Assembly (NCBI GenBank): GCA_025531455.1
Contig: JAMYHL010000014.1
Coordinates: forward strand, 372,001 to 436,000
Reading direction: 5' to 3'
DNA: 64,000 nt
Source of the DNA: Apiotrichum sp. Y4204
Lineage: Eukaryota > Basidiomycota > Tremellomycetes > Trichosporonales > Trichosporonaceae
Position 1 is the stretch's first letter, and each line of letters opens with the position of its first letter. Shown one piece after another: positions 21,607 to 32,064 of the stretch. The notes beneath the pieces were generated by a model. That model was not told the DNA's origin, did not search any database, and saw only the letters and a list, made by a program, of their open reading frames with translations. Made by a program: the position numbers and the translations under genes.

Positions 21607-24599
21607 CTACGCCAGGTATCGGTACACCCCAATGTCGCTGGTGCGTTCAAGGTACTCGCGCTGGGTGTTAGCGTGGATCAGAGGGGTAGACATAGGTGCA
21701 GTCAGCTCGTACTTACATCAATAAGACCCTCGATGCGCTTCTTGATCAAGCTCATGCTCGGCTGGAAGCGGTTGGCGAGCTGGTGCGCAACATCCGAGAT
21801 GAGGTCGTTGTGCGTCATGGTCTTGCGGTCCTTCATGATGCGGACAATGCACGCCTCGACCTGATGCTTGCGCTCCTCGTCCACCATCACCTGCGTCTCC
21901 TCCCGCTCCTTGGGCGTCTCGACCTTGCTCGCAATCTGCATAATCTTGATGCGCGCCAGTGGCGACGTGAACCCCTCGTTGAAAGCAAATGTGTCGTTGG
22001 CCCCGATCTCGCGGCCCTTGGGCGTCTTGGTAAGCACCCGGAACTTGCCGCATGCCAAGGACTGCAATGTACGCTGGAGATCTTGCTCCGGCAGGTCGGT
22101 CGCTGTCCGTATATCCTAACTTGTTAGCACCAGATTCAGACTTGCCACCAGACTCACGTTATAGCTCAAGGTCTCTTCGTCCTTGACGTCCTCAAAGAGC
22201 AGAAGCACGACCAGAGCCTGCGTCGACACGTTGAGGTCGTGGCTGCGCGCCTTGAAGCGCACACGCACATCCGCAGTGCCGAGGTTGGCCTGCCATGTCA
22301 GGCGGCGACCAGTGTGCTTTGAGTCGTAGAAGCGCTGGTACAGTTCTGTCGCCTCCTTGAGCTGGCCGCCAAACGCGCAGGTGTTGGTGGCAACAATGGG
22401 CTGCGGCCAATAACTTGCTGTGAGGACATTGACGTTGAGCTCGAACGGCAGGCCACCAGTGCGGTTGGCGTACTGGCGGAACGAGTTGACAGACTCCGAG
22501 CTGATACGCATATCCGTGAACATGCCCTCGAGCTTTTGTGTAAACTGGAAGCCCATTTCGACCTTGAGCTTGGCGACCATGCCCCGCTCCGCATCGTCCG
22601 ACGCACTCCGCCCGTACAGCAGACGCCGTGCGAGATGGTTCTTGTAGTACCGTTCAAACTTGTCCTTGTCGGACAGGTAGCGGAACAACATTATCGTCTT
22701 CTCCAGCGCCTCGTCAATCTCCTCCTCCGTCTTGGCCTTTGTTCCCTTTTTCAGGTGCTCATCAATGAACAAAGAGAGGAACTCGGGTGCCCTGTTGTTC
22801 GCATTTATGAACGACTGGAATGCCTGGCAGGTCAGCGTGATCGGGGCGTAACACCTACCTCGTTAATTGATGCTTGGACCTGCTTGTCGCCGCCAAAGGC
22901 CGTATCCAGAATGGCGTCAAACTTGTCCTTGAGTTCCAGGATATCCTGCACCCAGCGCAGGGCTTGGGCAAGGGCAGTCGCTTGCGCACTTGGTGCCTTG
23001 GCCTTCCCTTTTCCCTTGGGATCCTTTTCCTCCTCACCATCAACACCCGGCCCTGCAGTATCCAGCGATACGTTGGCGGCGCTCTCGTTGATATCCTTGC
23101 CTCGGGCCTCTACACTCTCGCGAAGCGCGATACGCAGCGCATCCTTCCCGACCTGATTCGGAACCTTTATGAACAGGGTGAACATTCTCCGCAAGTCGTC
23201 TGTACGGTCGCCATCGAGCATGTTCACGAGACCTGTTCCAGGCATGCGAAGGATGGTCTGGAGGTGGACGGTGAGGAGGTTCTCGACCAGCAGTTCTTGT
23301 AATGGCCCCGCCGTCGCACTCGAGAGATAGTGTGTTGCGCGATCTTGCTCCTCCGCCAACCGACGCTCAACCTGATCAGTCAGCTTTCATGTTCCTCGCA
23401 ACCCTGGGTGATGGTGCCGCACGGACTCACATTGCGCAGATACGATGGTGCGTCACCATGGGCCAGCAAGGCGTTGGACTCCTGGTTGTAAAACTCTGAA
23501 CTGCGACGAAGGAACTCGGGCTCAAAGTCTGTTGCGTAGACCGTCCGCCCCCCGAGACGTTCTGGGTTGTCAAGACGAAGAAGAAAGTCGACGCAATCGC
23601 GCACCGACGACGACTGGATCGTCTGTCCATCGCGCTCGAGCTGCACCTGGCTGAGAAGGGTCGCGATGAGGTGGGTGTGGATAGGATATTTCGTTGAGCG
23701 GACAATGTGGGAGAGGAAGAGAGCGAGTCCCACGTCATATGCTGTAGGCAGCTGGTTGAGGAGGGTGTATCCCCTGTCCTGGCGATCAGAGAGAGTTCAC
23801 ACTTTGGTGGCACCTACCATGTATCGCAGAATGTCCTTGATCTTCGTCATTGCGCTTATGTGGTCATCCCACACGCCCTTTACGGCCCGCAAGAAGCGAT
23901 CTCCCTCAACAGCATGCTCGACCGCTTCGGCACTCCCACCAAGGGCAACAGAACCAGCTGTGCCACTTGCCCGCGGGAACGCCGGCACTATGCGCTCTTC
24001 AGCGAGGCGATCGAGATACTCTGCCACAATCCCCTTGAAACCCGAGTAGAGCTGCTCGCCATCTGTGTTGTGTCAGCGTCAGTGTCGGCTGTCGTGCTGT
24101 CACATCAGGGCAAAGAGTCACGCTGCCGGGGATGACGGCCCTTGAGCTCGGTTCTCAACAACAACTGACGCGCATACACTCCCACACTCACGTTTGTGCA
24201 ACACCATGTTGTACGCGTAGCGGTAGTTCTCCTCATAGGATATCTTGGGAGCATTCTTGTTCTGGATCTCGCGCAGCGCATGGGCAAGTTTTGCCCAGGT
24301 GTCTTTGAAAGACGTGTTGGGACCAAGCTGGGGTCAGCGAAGAACACTGAAAGGGAAGATGCAAGTCACGCCGGGCCAGCAACATGACGCATTGCTAAGC
24401 GCAAATGTGTGCTCTGTTGCACGCGCGAGAGCTGCACTGGGCAGCCAGACGCGCTCTTTATCGTACCCGCGATACATACTCTTGGCGGCGGCCGCTGCAA
24501 AGTGTCAGCACAAAACTGTCCATCTGCGTATCTGCGTATTTCAGCATGACCCACCACTTTGGGTTTTCCCCGGCGTGCCGATCCCATAGACATGGCCAT
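21607..24599 (-). CDS. CUL3: Cullin-3, scaffold of CRL3 ubiquitin ligases
   Basis: Nine exons: 24555-24599, 24480-24494 (15 nt), 24192-24327, 23818-24062, 23431-23778, 22859-23371, 22158-22823, 21717-22115 and 21607-21660, giving 806 aa. The first two exons are the least certain: skipping the 15-nt exon also keeps the frame. N-terminal cullin repeats start with TWAKLAHALREIQNKN and MVLHKHGEQLYSGF, the CUL3-specific pattern; the cullin homology domain carries RAPEFLSLFIDEHLKKG and FERYYKNHLARRLL; the winged-helix end has IVRIMKDRK, in which the Lys after IM is the expected NEDD8 site, and KKRIEGLIDREYLERT. CUL3 binds BTB adaptors and Rbx1. One insertion before the cullin homology domain (Gly/Lys/Asp/Glu-rich, around residues 400-430) is specific to this protein. 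Introns are 35-129 nt apart from those flanking the first exons. Confidence 0.93.
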
Positions 24600-25626
24600 G
24601 GTGGGCGGTGGGGAGCTCTGGCTTGATGCTGCGCTGTGCTGGTGCTGCGGTCGTGTGTGGAGGGTGGTGTTGGAGTTGTTGTTGGAGTGGTGGATCCAGA
24701 GAGAGTGTGGGTTTGGGAAAAGGTGTGGACAGTAAAAACAGGCTGTACGGGTGATGGCGAGAACAACAAGGACGATGATGGACGGCATTGAATGGACGGG
24801 GCCGCCTGCAGCTGCCGCGTGGTGCAACGCTTCTTCTGTTGTGTTGTGTTTTGCCCGTTATAGGCGGTCAAAAGCCGGGGGCGCAGGAGCCTAATACGCA
24901 CAGAGGGAAATATGAATAAGAATATGAACAATCTTACAGAGTACATTACAAAACAATCTCGTTTTGTAATAGCCAATGACGTTTTGTATTACAATTCTTC
25001 TCTCCCACATGTCTATCTTGGATTTCCACATCTCCAAGGAGAACAATCCAGGCAACCCAACATCAAAAGCCATCCATCGTGTCGCGCTTTCTCACTCTCT
25101 CGCAACACACCATTCCATGATCTCCATCACCCGTCGCCATGCAGTGTTAATGCTGTGCAGTTCTCTCACCAAACACAGCTCGATAACGTGGAGCACACCA
25201 ATACACTCGAAAAGCAGGCCCATCGGGTGGAGCCGATTGGCGATCGAGCCGGAGATCACAGATCACAGATCATAGATCATAGATCAAAAGAGCGCTGCCT
25301 CGCAACTGGCAACCAGGCGTCTGTGAGCGCGTAGCGTGCGTCAGGTTGTGATGGAAGCAGCATTTGTGCTCACTATCACTTGCGACCGGACGGACTATGG
25401 CGATCTGGAGTGGGATCACCCGCCATCTCGGCCGCCATGGTGACAACTGGCTCACTACTAACTGACCTCACTGATCTATCTCTCAGTCGATACCTCTTGG
25501 GAAGTGACGACACGGTCGTGTCAAGCCTGTAATCTCCGCTTCGGAAATCGATTGCATCAAGGCACACACTCTCAACTGGACAACCACGATCAAACAAACA
25601 CTACTGTTCCCATTTCTTTTCTCCGA
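24600..25626. promoter_or_regulatory. CUL3 upstream region and MFS transporter 3' flank
   Basis: About 1 kb between two minus-strand genes. AT-rich at 24895-25010; contains a 7-bp tandem repeat at 25254-25288. No gene seen. Confidence 0.4.
25254..25288. repeat. 7-bp tandem repeat AGATCAY x5
   Basis: Units read AGATCAC, AGATCAC, AGATCAT, AGATCAT, AGATCAA without gaps. Confidence 0.85.
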
Positions 25627-27460
25627 TTAATGCTTGGGAATGAGCGGCATGCCCTGCGCTTTGCGGATATCGTATCCCTTCCAGATAAGCAGCGAGAAGA
25701 GGAGGGCGCCGCCGACGAGGAGGATGATGCCCTGGCCAACAAAGCACACGATCCAGCCCGAGCGCTCGCCCCACTTCATGATGAAGAAGGGCACAACAAA
25801 CCCCCAGATGTACTTCCAGAAACTGAAGACGGCCTGTGTGTCCATCCCGCGGGAAATGTACGACTCGAGCGTGTACGTGACGATGACGGTCGTGATGCCC
25901 GAGAGGGAGAAGAAGGTGATTGCCCCGCCCATGAGGAAACACATCCAGTGCAGCTTGAGCTGGATGCCCAGGCCGCACAGCAGCAGGCCGAGGAACATGA
26001 GCGGGAACTGGAGGTATCCCGCCCACAGCCTGTCCTCGGGCTGCCGATGGGTTCCACGCCGGCGCTCCCAGAACGAGACGATCACGTCGGACAGGTGGCC
26101 GCCGGACCACATGCCGATGACTCCGCCGATCCCGAAGGCGAGGTAGGCCGCGCCGAGGGGCACGACGGCAAAGCTGTACGGTGGCTTGTCGAAGACCTGG
26201 GGGAAGACGATGGTGATGCCAATGGACAGGAAGCCGAGGCAAAAGCCGTAGTAGAAGGACGGAAGGCTGATTGTGAGATAGAAGAACATCTGGAGCGGCG
26301 AGAGCATGAGCGGCCAGAAACGCTTCCAGTCGTGGTGGGGCCAGAAGAGGACGCCGACATGGCCGGGGCGCGGGACATGGCACTCGGGGGTGCGTGGGCC
26401 GTTCTCCGTGGGGTAGTCCTGAGCGATAGGATTGTGTGTGCCCTGTACGCCGCCAAGTCTGCCTTCGATGTGGTGAGCGTCGGGCTTCGCAATATCACCC
26501 GTTGTGTGGTTGCCTTCGGAGTGGCGTCCCTCAGACCCCTCCGAGTGGGTCACCGTATGGCTATCCGCCTTCTCCGACACGGTCAGGTGGCCGTGTTCCT
26601 CGTGGTGCTCATCCGCCTCATTCCACATAGTCTCGGGGCAGCAGAGGAGGACGAGGAGGAACTGGAGGCCCGCAAGGCCGAGGTTAAAATGCCACAGGTT
26701 ACGCCAGCTGTGTTTGTTGACGATTGCGGCCGCGAATATCGGCGCAATAACAGGCCCGAGAACGGTAGGCACGGCGTACGCGCTCATCTTGGCACCGCGG
26801 ACCTCGAGGACGTAAATGTCTGCAATGGAAGTCGGCGGGAGCGTCTGCGACCACGACGTCACGAGACCAGCAAAGATGCGCCCGACGACAAAGCACGGGT
26901 AGTTGTTCGAGAGCGCCTGCCACACGCAGACGGGCATGAACAAGAAAGAGCCGACGAGATATACCGGCCGCCGGCCAATACACTGCGAGAGCGGGTTCCA
27001 GATGAGTGAGCCGACCGCCGCACCGAGGAGGCTGTACCCCAGCGCATTGGCAATGTCGCCCGGTGCGACGTGCAGCGTCTCGGCGACGAGTCTGAGGTGA
27101 GAACTCTGTACGGTACAAGTTTGTGTGTCCCCTCTCTCTCTCCATCACTTTCTCTCCAACTCTAACTTCTATTTCCACCCCTCTTGTCCATTCTCCCACT
27201 CACGGAAAGGCAACATTCGCAATCGCGATCGAAAAGTTACACAGACACCCGGCGTACGCGAGGCTCACGACGATGAGCAGCTTGCGCAGCGGCGAGAGCG
27301 CATTGACTGGGTGGTTGGGCGGGAGGGATGGATCGCGGCCCGTCCGCCGGCGCTCGGCTGAAGCGGCGCGCTCGGCGGGACTCCGGTGGTCGCGCGGGTC
27401 GGGGTTACTGTCTGCGGCGTGCTCCGCGTCCCCTGCTACGCGTTTTGTAGAGGTGAGCAT
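25627..27460 (-). CDS. Major facilitator superfamily transporter (DHA1-like) with a His-rich central loop
   Basis: Exons 27204-27460 and 25627-27091 (112-nt intron, phase 2) give 573 aa. After a hydrophilic ~60-residue N terminus there are about twelve hydrophobic helices. The loop after helix 2 has GRRPVYLVGS, the MFS motif A region; VGRIFAGLVTSWSQTLPP, AYAVPTVLGPVIAPIFAAAI and HSWRNLWHFNLG follow as in fungal drug:H+ antiporter family 1 proteins. The central loop between helices 6 and 7 is unusually long and rich in His, Glu and Ser (about residues 270-340). Substrate cannot be told; related fungal proteins move drugs, polyamines or siderophore-like compounds. The C-terminal tail is short. 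It lies tail-to-head with CUL3, and its 5' side faces a gene desert. Confidence 0.87.
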
Positions 27461-28181
27461 GGTGAGAAAAGATTTAATTGTCGGGGGTCAGTCGCACTCG
27501 TCGCGCCCTGCACCAGTTAACAGTTATACTTGTCCATGCCATCATCCCGAACGCTCTCGGATAAACCACCGTCTCTTTCAGTGTAATCTTAAGAATACCC
27601 AAATTGGGATGTCAGCTGCAAAGGGCTGCAAGATGAAAGAAAGTCGGTACAGGAGGCTGCCAGAAACAACACCGCGGCAAGGCCGAACGATACTACAGTA
27701 CTAAAGTTAATCTGTTGGCGAAAATAGAACGTGGGCATCACGGGCATGTCAGACCTGGGAATGCCGCCTGCCCACATATCCCCACATGATCCCACATGTC
27801 TCTCGGATGCATTCCAGAGTCACGTAGCGTGTGCTAGCGTGCCGTCGCCGCCGGCATTGCAGCATTGCATATCATTGCTGACTAACTGTCGTGTGGGTAG
27901 GTAGTGGGTCCCATGTCGTGTGCGCAAAGCTAGATTAGACTCCAGCTACATAGCCCAGTGCATTCTACAATATCATAATCCGTTTCGGCTGCGGGCGAGT
28001 CCACCTCCGGCATGTTGAGCCCCGGCACGCCGCCGCTTTGCGCTATACGCATCTGTGGACAACAGCGGGCCTCTGCGCTCTCTGCGCAGTCTCCCTTCCG
28101 GCATATGATGTATTCGTGGCCATCACCTGATTGCCACTGACACGCTGCTCGGTGACGTTTGGCATTGCACATTGTTATGTA

Positions 28182-28207
28182 GATTTCTACGTAGTTATGT
28201 AGAAATC
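28182..28207. repeat. Perfect 9-bp inverted repeat with 8-nt spacer
   Basis: GATTTCTAC (28182-28190) and GTAGAAATC (28199-28207); it overlaps a direct repeat GTTATGTAGA at 28174 and 28194. Confidence 0.85.
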
Positions 28208-28788
28208 GGTAGAACTGCTATGAATTGAGCTACAAAGAAGGTAGGTCAAGGGATCAGGGGAGCAGGCGAGGTCGAAAAGGAGCGTTGGACGCGTCGCGTC
28301 TGTCTAGCGGAAGCGAGCTTTAGTGGTTACTAGTGCGGTAGGTGACGAAGCCGATACGGGTGATCCATCTCGGGGAAAGCTATGGATCTATGTTTCGGGA
28401 ATGGGACGGGGAATGGGATGGTGAGGAGCGCTGCTGCTCGTGTACTCGCGGAAATGAGCTGATATCTATCTTGTCATGTGGGGATGGTGCGGAATGTGGA
28501 CTGGCTGGGTGACAAACACGCCGTACACCACCCAGTGGCGCCTCTTGATGGCCCCATGGCCATCAAGCCATCTCGTCGTTATCAGATGCGCCCTTCCAGG
28601 CATGGAACACGAAGATCGCGCCAGTATCGAAACTTCCATACGCGCCATGCGTACGCTACGCACAATTCATCGCACACATCCCACACAGAAAGCACTACCC
28701 GCCGGGACATACAGAGCCATACAGAGGGTGACCCAGAGAACTAGAGAATCGATCACGTGACCAGCGCCGAGGGTCTCCCAAAAAGGGT

Positions 28789-28793
28789 AAAAA
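28789..28793 (-). terminator. Pol III terminator of tRNA-Arg
   Basis: A5 on the plus strand (T5 in the transcript) 34 nt past the tRNA 3' end, with a second T5 at 28780-28784. Confidence 0.65.
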
Positions 28794-28826
28794 CGGCCTT
28801 CCAGGAGTGGGGGTTCCGGAAAGCTC

Positions 28827-28925
28827 AATCCAACGCGGGACTCGAACCCGCAACCTTCGCATTGCCTTAGACGAACGTCTGACAGGACTAGAAGTGCGAC
28901 GCGCTAACCATTGCGCCAGCCGGAC
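28827..28925 (-). tRNA. tRNA-Arg(UCU) with 26-nt intron
   Basis: Reading the minus strand: D arm GCGC/GCGC with AATGGTTA loop, anticodon stem TCGCA/TGCGA, anticodon TCT, a 26-nt intron after position 37, T arm GCGGG/CCCGC with TTCGAGT loop. The acceptor stem GTCCGGC/GTTGGAT pairs with three G-U wobbles; the discriminator is T. The CTTCTA anticodon loop and GCGCAATGG D region match other fungal tRNA-Arg(UCU). Confidence 0.82.
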
Positions 28926-29200
28926 CATGCATTCAGCGTTTTGGCCGATCGGCACGCTGCCCATTCCCTTTAAGGCCTGGGGGGCGCCCGGGGGCCCTCT
29001 GTATGTGGCCAACGGGCCGACTGTATGTCACGAGTGTCTATAGTTAGCTGAGGGGGTGGAGTGGTGGGGAAGGGCTGGAGGGTGGAGGGGGAGAAGGATG
29101 CGGATGGACGGATGGGTCAACGGTTGCGTGGAGGGGCGCAGCAGCTGGCAGGGTGGGTGTAGGGCAGACTGGACAGACGGATAGTGGAGCAGGTAGGAGA

Positions 29201-29430
29201 ATCAGACCGCAGACCATCAATAGGTGGAGGGCGCAGGTGAGTCCGCGAGGGGGAAGGGGAGGAGGGTGAGAACGCGAGACGGACTGTGGAGCAGGGGGAC
29301 CGCAAATCAAACTGCAGAGCATGAACACGAGACTGAGGGCGCAAGGGATTCCGTGAGGTAGAAGGGGAGGTAGAGGAGCAGATATCAGACCACAGAGCAA
29401 GAACATGAGGTTGAGGGTCTGGCTGATAAG
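29201..29430. repeat. Three degenerate ~80-105 bp tandem units
   Basis: Units start at the ATCAGACCGCAG (29201), ATCAAACTGCAG (29306) and ATCAGACCACAG (29384) strings, each followed by a CAT/AGAACA region and, in the first two, by GAGGGCGCA and a GAAGGGGAGG end. Offsets are 105 and 78 bp. Confidence 0.6.
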
Positions 29431-30140
29431 GATGTGTGACCAGCCGCGAGGCAACCCGGGAATTTGCTGAGTAGGAGAGTAATGCGGTGGAGGTCGTGAT
29501 GGACATGGATCATACGGTCGGAGTTGTCTGTGACTGACAGATACGTTGGACAGCGCAATCGGACTCGGTGTTCGTTTCGATGGGTTGGGCCTGGGTGAAC
29601 GAGACGGAACTTGGACGCCTGAACGAGGAAGTTGGCTGGGGCAGAACGGTAACGGTATGGGGATAAAGTGTTTCTGCATGGGGAACGAACTGTCAACTTA
29701 CTGTATAAGTAATGGGTCTTGATATGGCCTACACCGCATGTGCTTTAGTATGTTCTGGGTTTTGATGTTCAAAGAACGGAGGTTTGGGTGCGTGGTGGTT
29801 GACACTGGCATTGAACCGAGGGAGCCTTTGAGCGGAAGAAAGAGGTTGGAGATGAGGGGATGTAGGTAAGAGGGCTGATTCATTGCGTACTGGGTTGTCC
29901 ACTTATATCTGTGTCTTGCTCGTCACCGGATGCACCGTTTCAATGGCAAGAGATGGAGGTAGATATAGTGTGGTCCGTGCTAAGCCGTGCGTCTGGGGTG
30001 ATCAGGGGATTGTAACGCAGCTCCGAGCTCAGCTCCACTGATGCACTGATGATCGAACGGAATGCAAACGAGTGGAGCTGTGTCAATCAAAAAGAGCAAA
30101 TATGCAGATGAAGATGCAGATGAATCGCCAGTCTGATGCG

Positions 30141-30399
30141 TCACTGCCCAGCGGACGAGAACGGATCAGAGGGCGTGGAAAGTGGGGCCGTGGATCACTG
30201 CCGCCAAGGGCGACGAGAGTCCATGCGCTCGGTGGGGCCGTGGATCACTGTCGCTACTGCGACGAGAGTCCACAAGCCCAGGTCACTGCCCCATTCGGGA
30301 CGAGAGCCTGTGGAGGGGGTTCATCGAATGGGTGGCGACGCGGGGAGGTGCGGGTCACTGCTCTGAGCGAGAGCCGGGTCACTGCTCCATGAGCGAGAG
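30141..30399. repeat. Six-copy degenerate array TCACTGC-N8~9-GACGAGAG
   Basis: TCACTG occurs at 30141, 30195, 30245, 30283, 30355 and 30379; each is followed within about 20 nt by GACGAGA or GAGCGAGAG. The second and third copies share an exact 19-bp block (GTGGGGCCGTGGATCACTG) 50 bp apart. Confidence 0.75.
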
Positions 30400-30745
30400 C
30401 TCGCGCCACGGTCGCCACAGTCTTGAGGATCGTAGCGGATGCGACGGGGCCCGTGGCAGGTGTCGAGGCGATAATGTCGATAGACGGTTGGGATAGTCAA
30501 AAGACGGCAATGGGAAGGGAATGGGAAGGATAACGGGTATGCGCATGGTGAGCTTGGTTGGGTGTCACATGTTGAGGGGGTGAAAGAGGGACCTACGGAA
30601 CGGCGGTGAGGATGAAGATGACGAGAATATGGAAGATGAAGATACAGTCAGATTAAGTGTGCTATGACAATGTCTTTGTTCTCGAGGGCATGACAGTATT
30701 TTCCCACGCTTGCTGATGCGCCTGGTGAACCCCATTGCTCGACAC

Positions 30746-30772
30746 GATCGACGCGATCGACGCGATCGACGC
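30746..30772. repeat. 9-bp tandem repeat GATCGACGC x3
   Basis: Three perfect consecutive units, preceded by an imperfect CGACAC unit. Confidence 0.85.
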
Positions 30773-31072
30773 TACTGTCCACAATGCATGCTATATCCTA
30801 GCATGCTAGCGTTTCCTACCAAGCTTCTCGCGTCCAGAAGCTCCGGCTTCAGATGGTCACAGTCATCACGTCATTTTATGTCGTCTGTACGATAGCATAT
30901 ACAACATCTATCTAGCAGCGCTCGGAAAAACGGCTGCTCCCCGCTGACCAGCGGGGACGCAAGGAGGCAGGCATAGGGGAGGGGTCATGTCCGTCTGGCG
31001 GCATCTGGTCGTGAGGAGGGAGGTCATGGGGTCGTGTCGTGGTCTGGTCATTGGCGGGTCATGGCACATCAG

Positions 31073-31130
31073 TGTCCGTAGTCGAGTCCGTCTATTATAG
31101 CGTGAAGTCCGTGATGTCCATTATGTCCGT
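31073..31130. repeat. GTCCGT word cluster
   Basis: GTCCGT or GTCCAT at 31073, 31086, 31107, 31116 and 31125, directly before the GCGNCCTGCGC array. Confidence 0.55.
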
Positions 31131-31140
31131 GTCTGTGTGG

Positions 31141-31308
31141 GGCGGCCTGCGCTGTGGGTAGTGGGCGAGATGCGACCTGCGCATTGGTCGAAGAGGAAGT
31201 TGCGTCCTGCGCAGAGTTGGGGCGTCCTGCGCTGATGAAATGCGGCCTGCGCTGCTTGTCTATGTCGGTGCGTCCTGCGCGGTTGTGGTAATCTAGGTGC
31301 GTCCGGCG
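31141..31308. repeat. Seven-copy array of KGCGNCCTGCGC spaced in ~10-bp multiples
   Basis: Copies begin at 31141, 31171, 31201, 31221, 31241, 31269 and 31298 (the last is TGCGTCCGGCG). Offsets are 30, 30, 20, 20, 28 and 29 bp; the spacer sequences differ. Confidence 0.8.
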
Positions 31309-31341
31309 TCTTGGTAATTGTATGCCATCAAGGCTGTGTGT

Positions 31342-32064
31342 GAGGCCGGCTCGGGAGGCCAGCTCTGGTACGTTGGTTGGGTGCCGTCAAGGCGGGTCGA
31401 GGCCTGCTCGGATATCGGAGAGAAGGTAGCGTATGGGGGAGACCAGCTCATATAGGCGAGTCGAGACCGGCTCGAGCTCGTTTGGGACTCGGACCACCTG
31501 GGTGCGAGGGTGGGCCGCCGGGGCCATGTAGGAGTGAGCTTAAGACCGGCTCTTGCTCGTGTCGATTATAAGCCTTAATAGAGGGCGAACGGGAAGCGGC
31601 CAGCCGCTGGTTCGTCCATGCCGCGAGGAGCTTCCGGAGCTCGAGGCAGTGCCACAGATGCCACAGGGTTACCACACATCAAGGGCTAGTGAGGTGATTA
31701 TAGGCGATGTGAGGTCATGGTAGTCGCGCCAGGCGAAGTCGGATATACAGATCCGAGGAGAAGAACGGGCCAGCCGTGGGTGTTGATGCTGAGGAGACGA
31801 GATGGTGGACGGGCGACAGTCCTGCTGTCATGGACCGGAGGTGCAGACCGGCTGCTGGGAAAGGGCTGCTTGGGGGGTGCAGACCTGCTGCTGACGGATC
31901 GAACAGACTCGCTGTCCAGGGAGGAGGAGGAGAATGGGGGATTGCGGACCAGCCGGATGGAATTATAGGGTCGCGGGATGCATGTGTGCCAGCCACTATG
32001 CATTGGACAAGTCGTGCGGTGTCTGTGACGGCCTGCGTCGATGTTTGTGTTGTGGACCGGCCAT
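31342..32064. repeat. Dispersed degenerate motif GRSRCCNGCTS
   Basis: GAGGCCGGCTC (31342), GAGGCCAGCTC (~31355), GAGGCCTGCTC (~31399), GAGACCAGCTC (~31439), GAGACCGGCTC (~31463), AAGACCGGCTC (~31542), CAGACCGGCTG (~31844), CAGACCTGCTG (~31880), then GGACCAGCCG and GGACCGGCC variants to ~32060. All lie on the same strand. Confidence 0.65.

Larger units (their letters stand above)
27461..28826. promoter_or_regulatory. MFS transporter upstream region
   Basis: About 1.4 kb up to the tRNA-Arg. Includes a 9-bp inverted repeat at 28182-28207. I see no protein-coding gene. Confidence 0.4.

Noticed and set aside
29044..29679. 211-codon minus-strand open frame
   Set aside because: Pro/Leu/Ser-rich, made of the degenerate DNA repeats at 29.2-29.4 kb, with no domain or splice support.
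30141..31308. CRISPR-like appearance of the repeat arrays
   Set aside because: Repeats are short, degenerate and irregularly spaced, no cas genes are present, and the host is a fungus.
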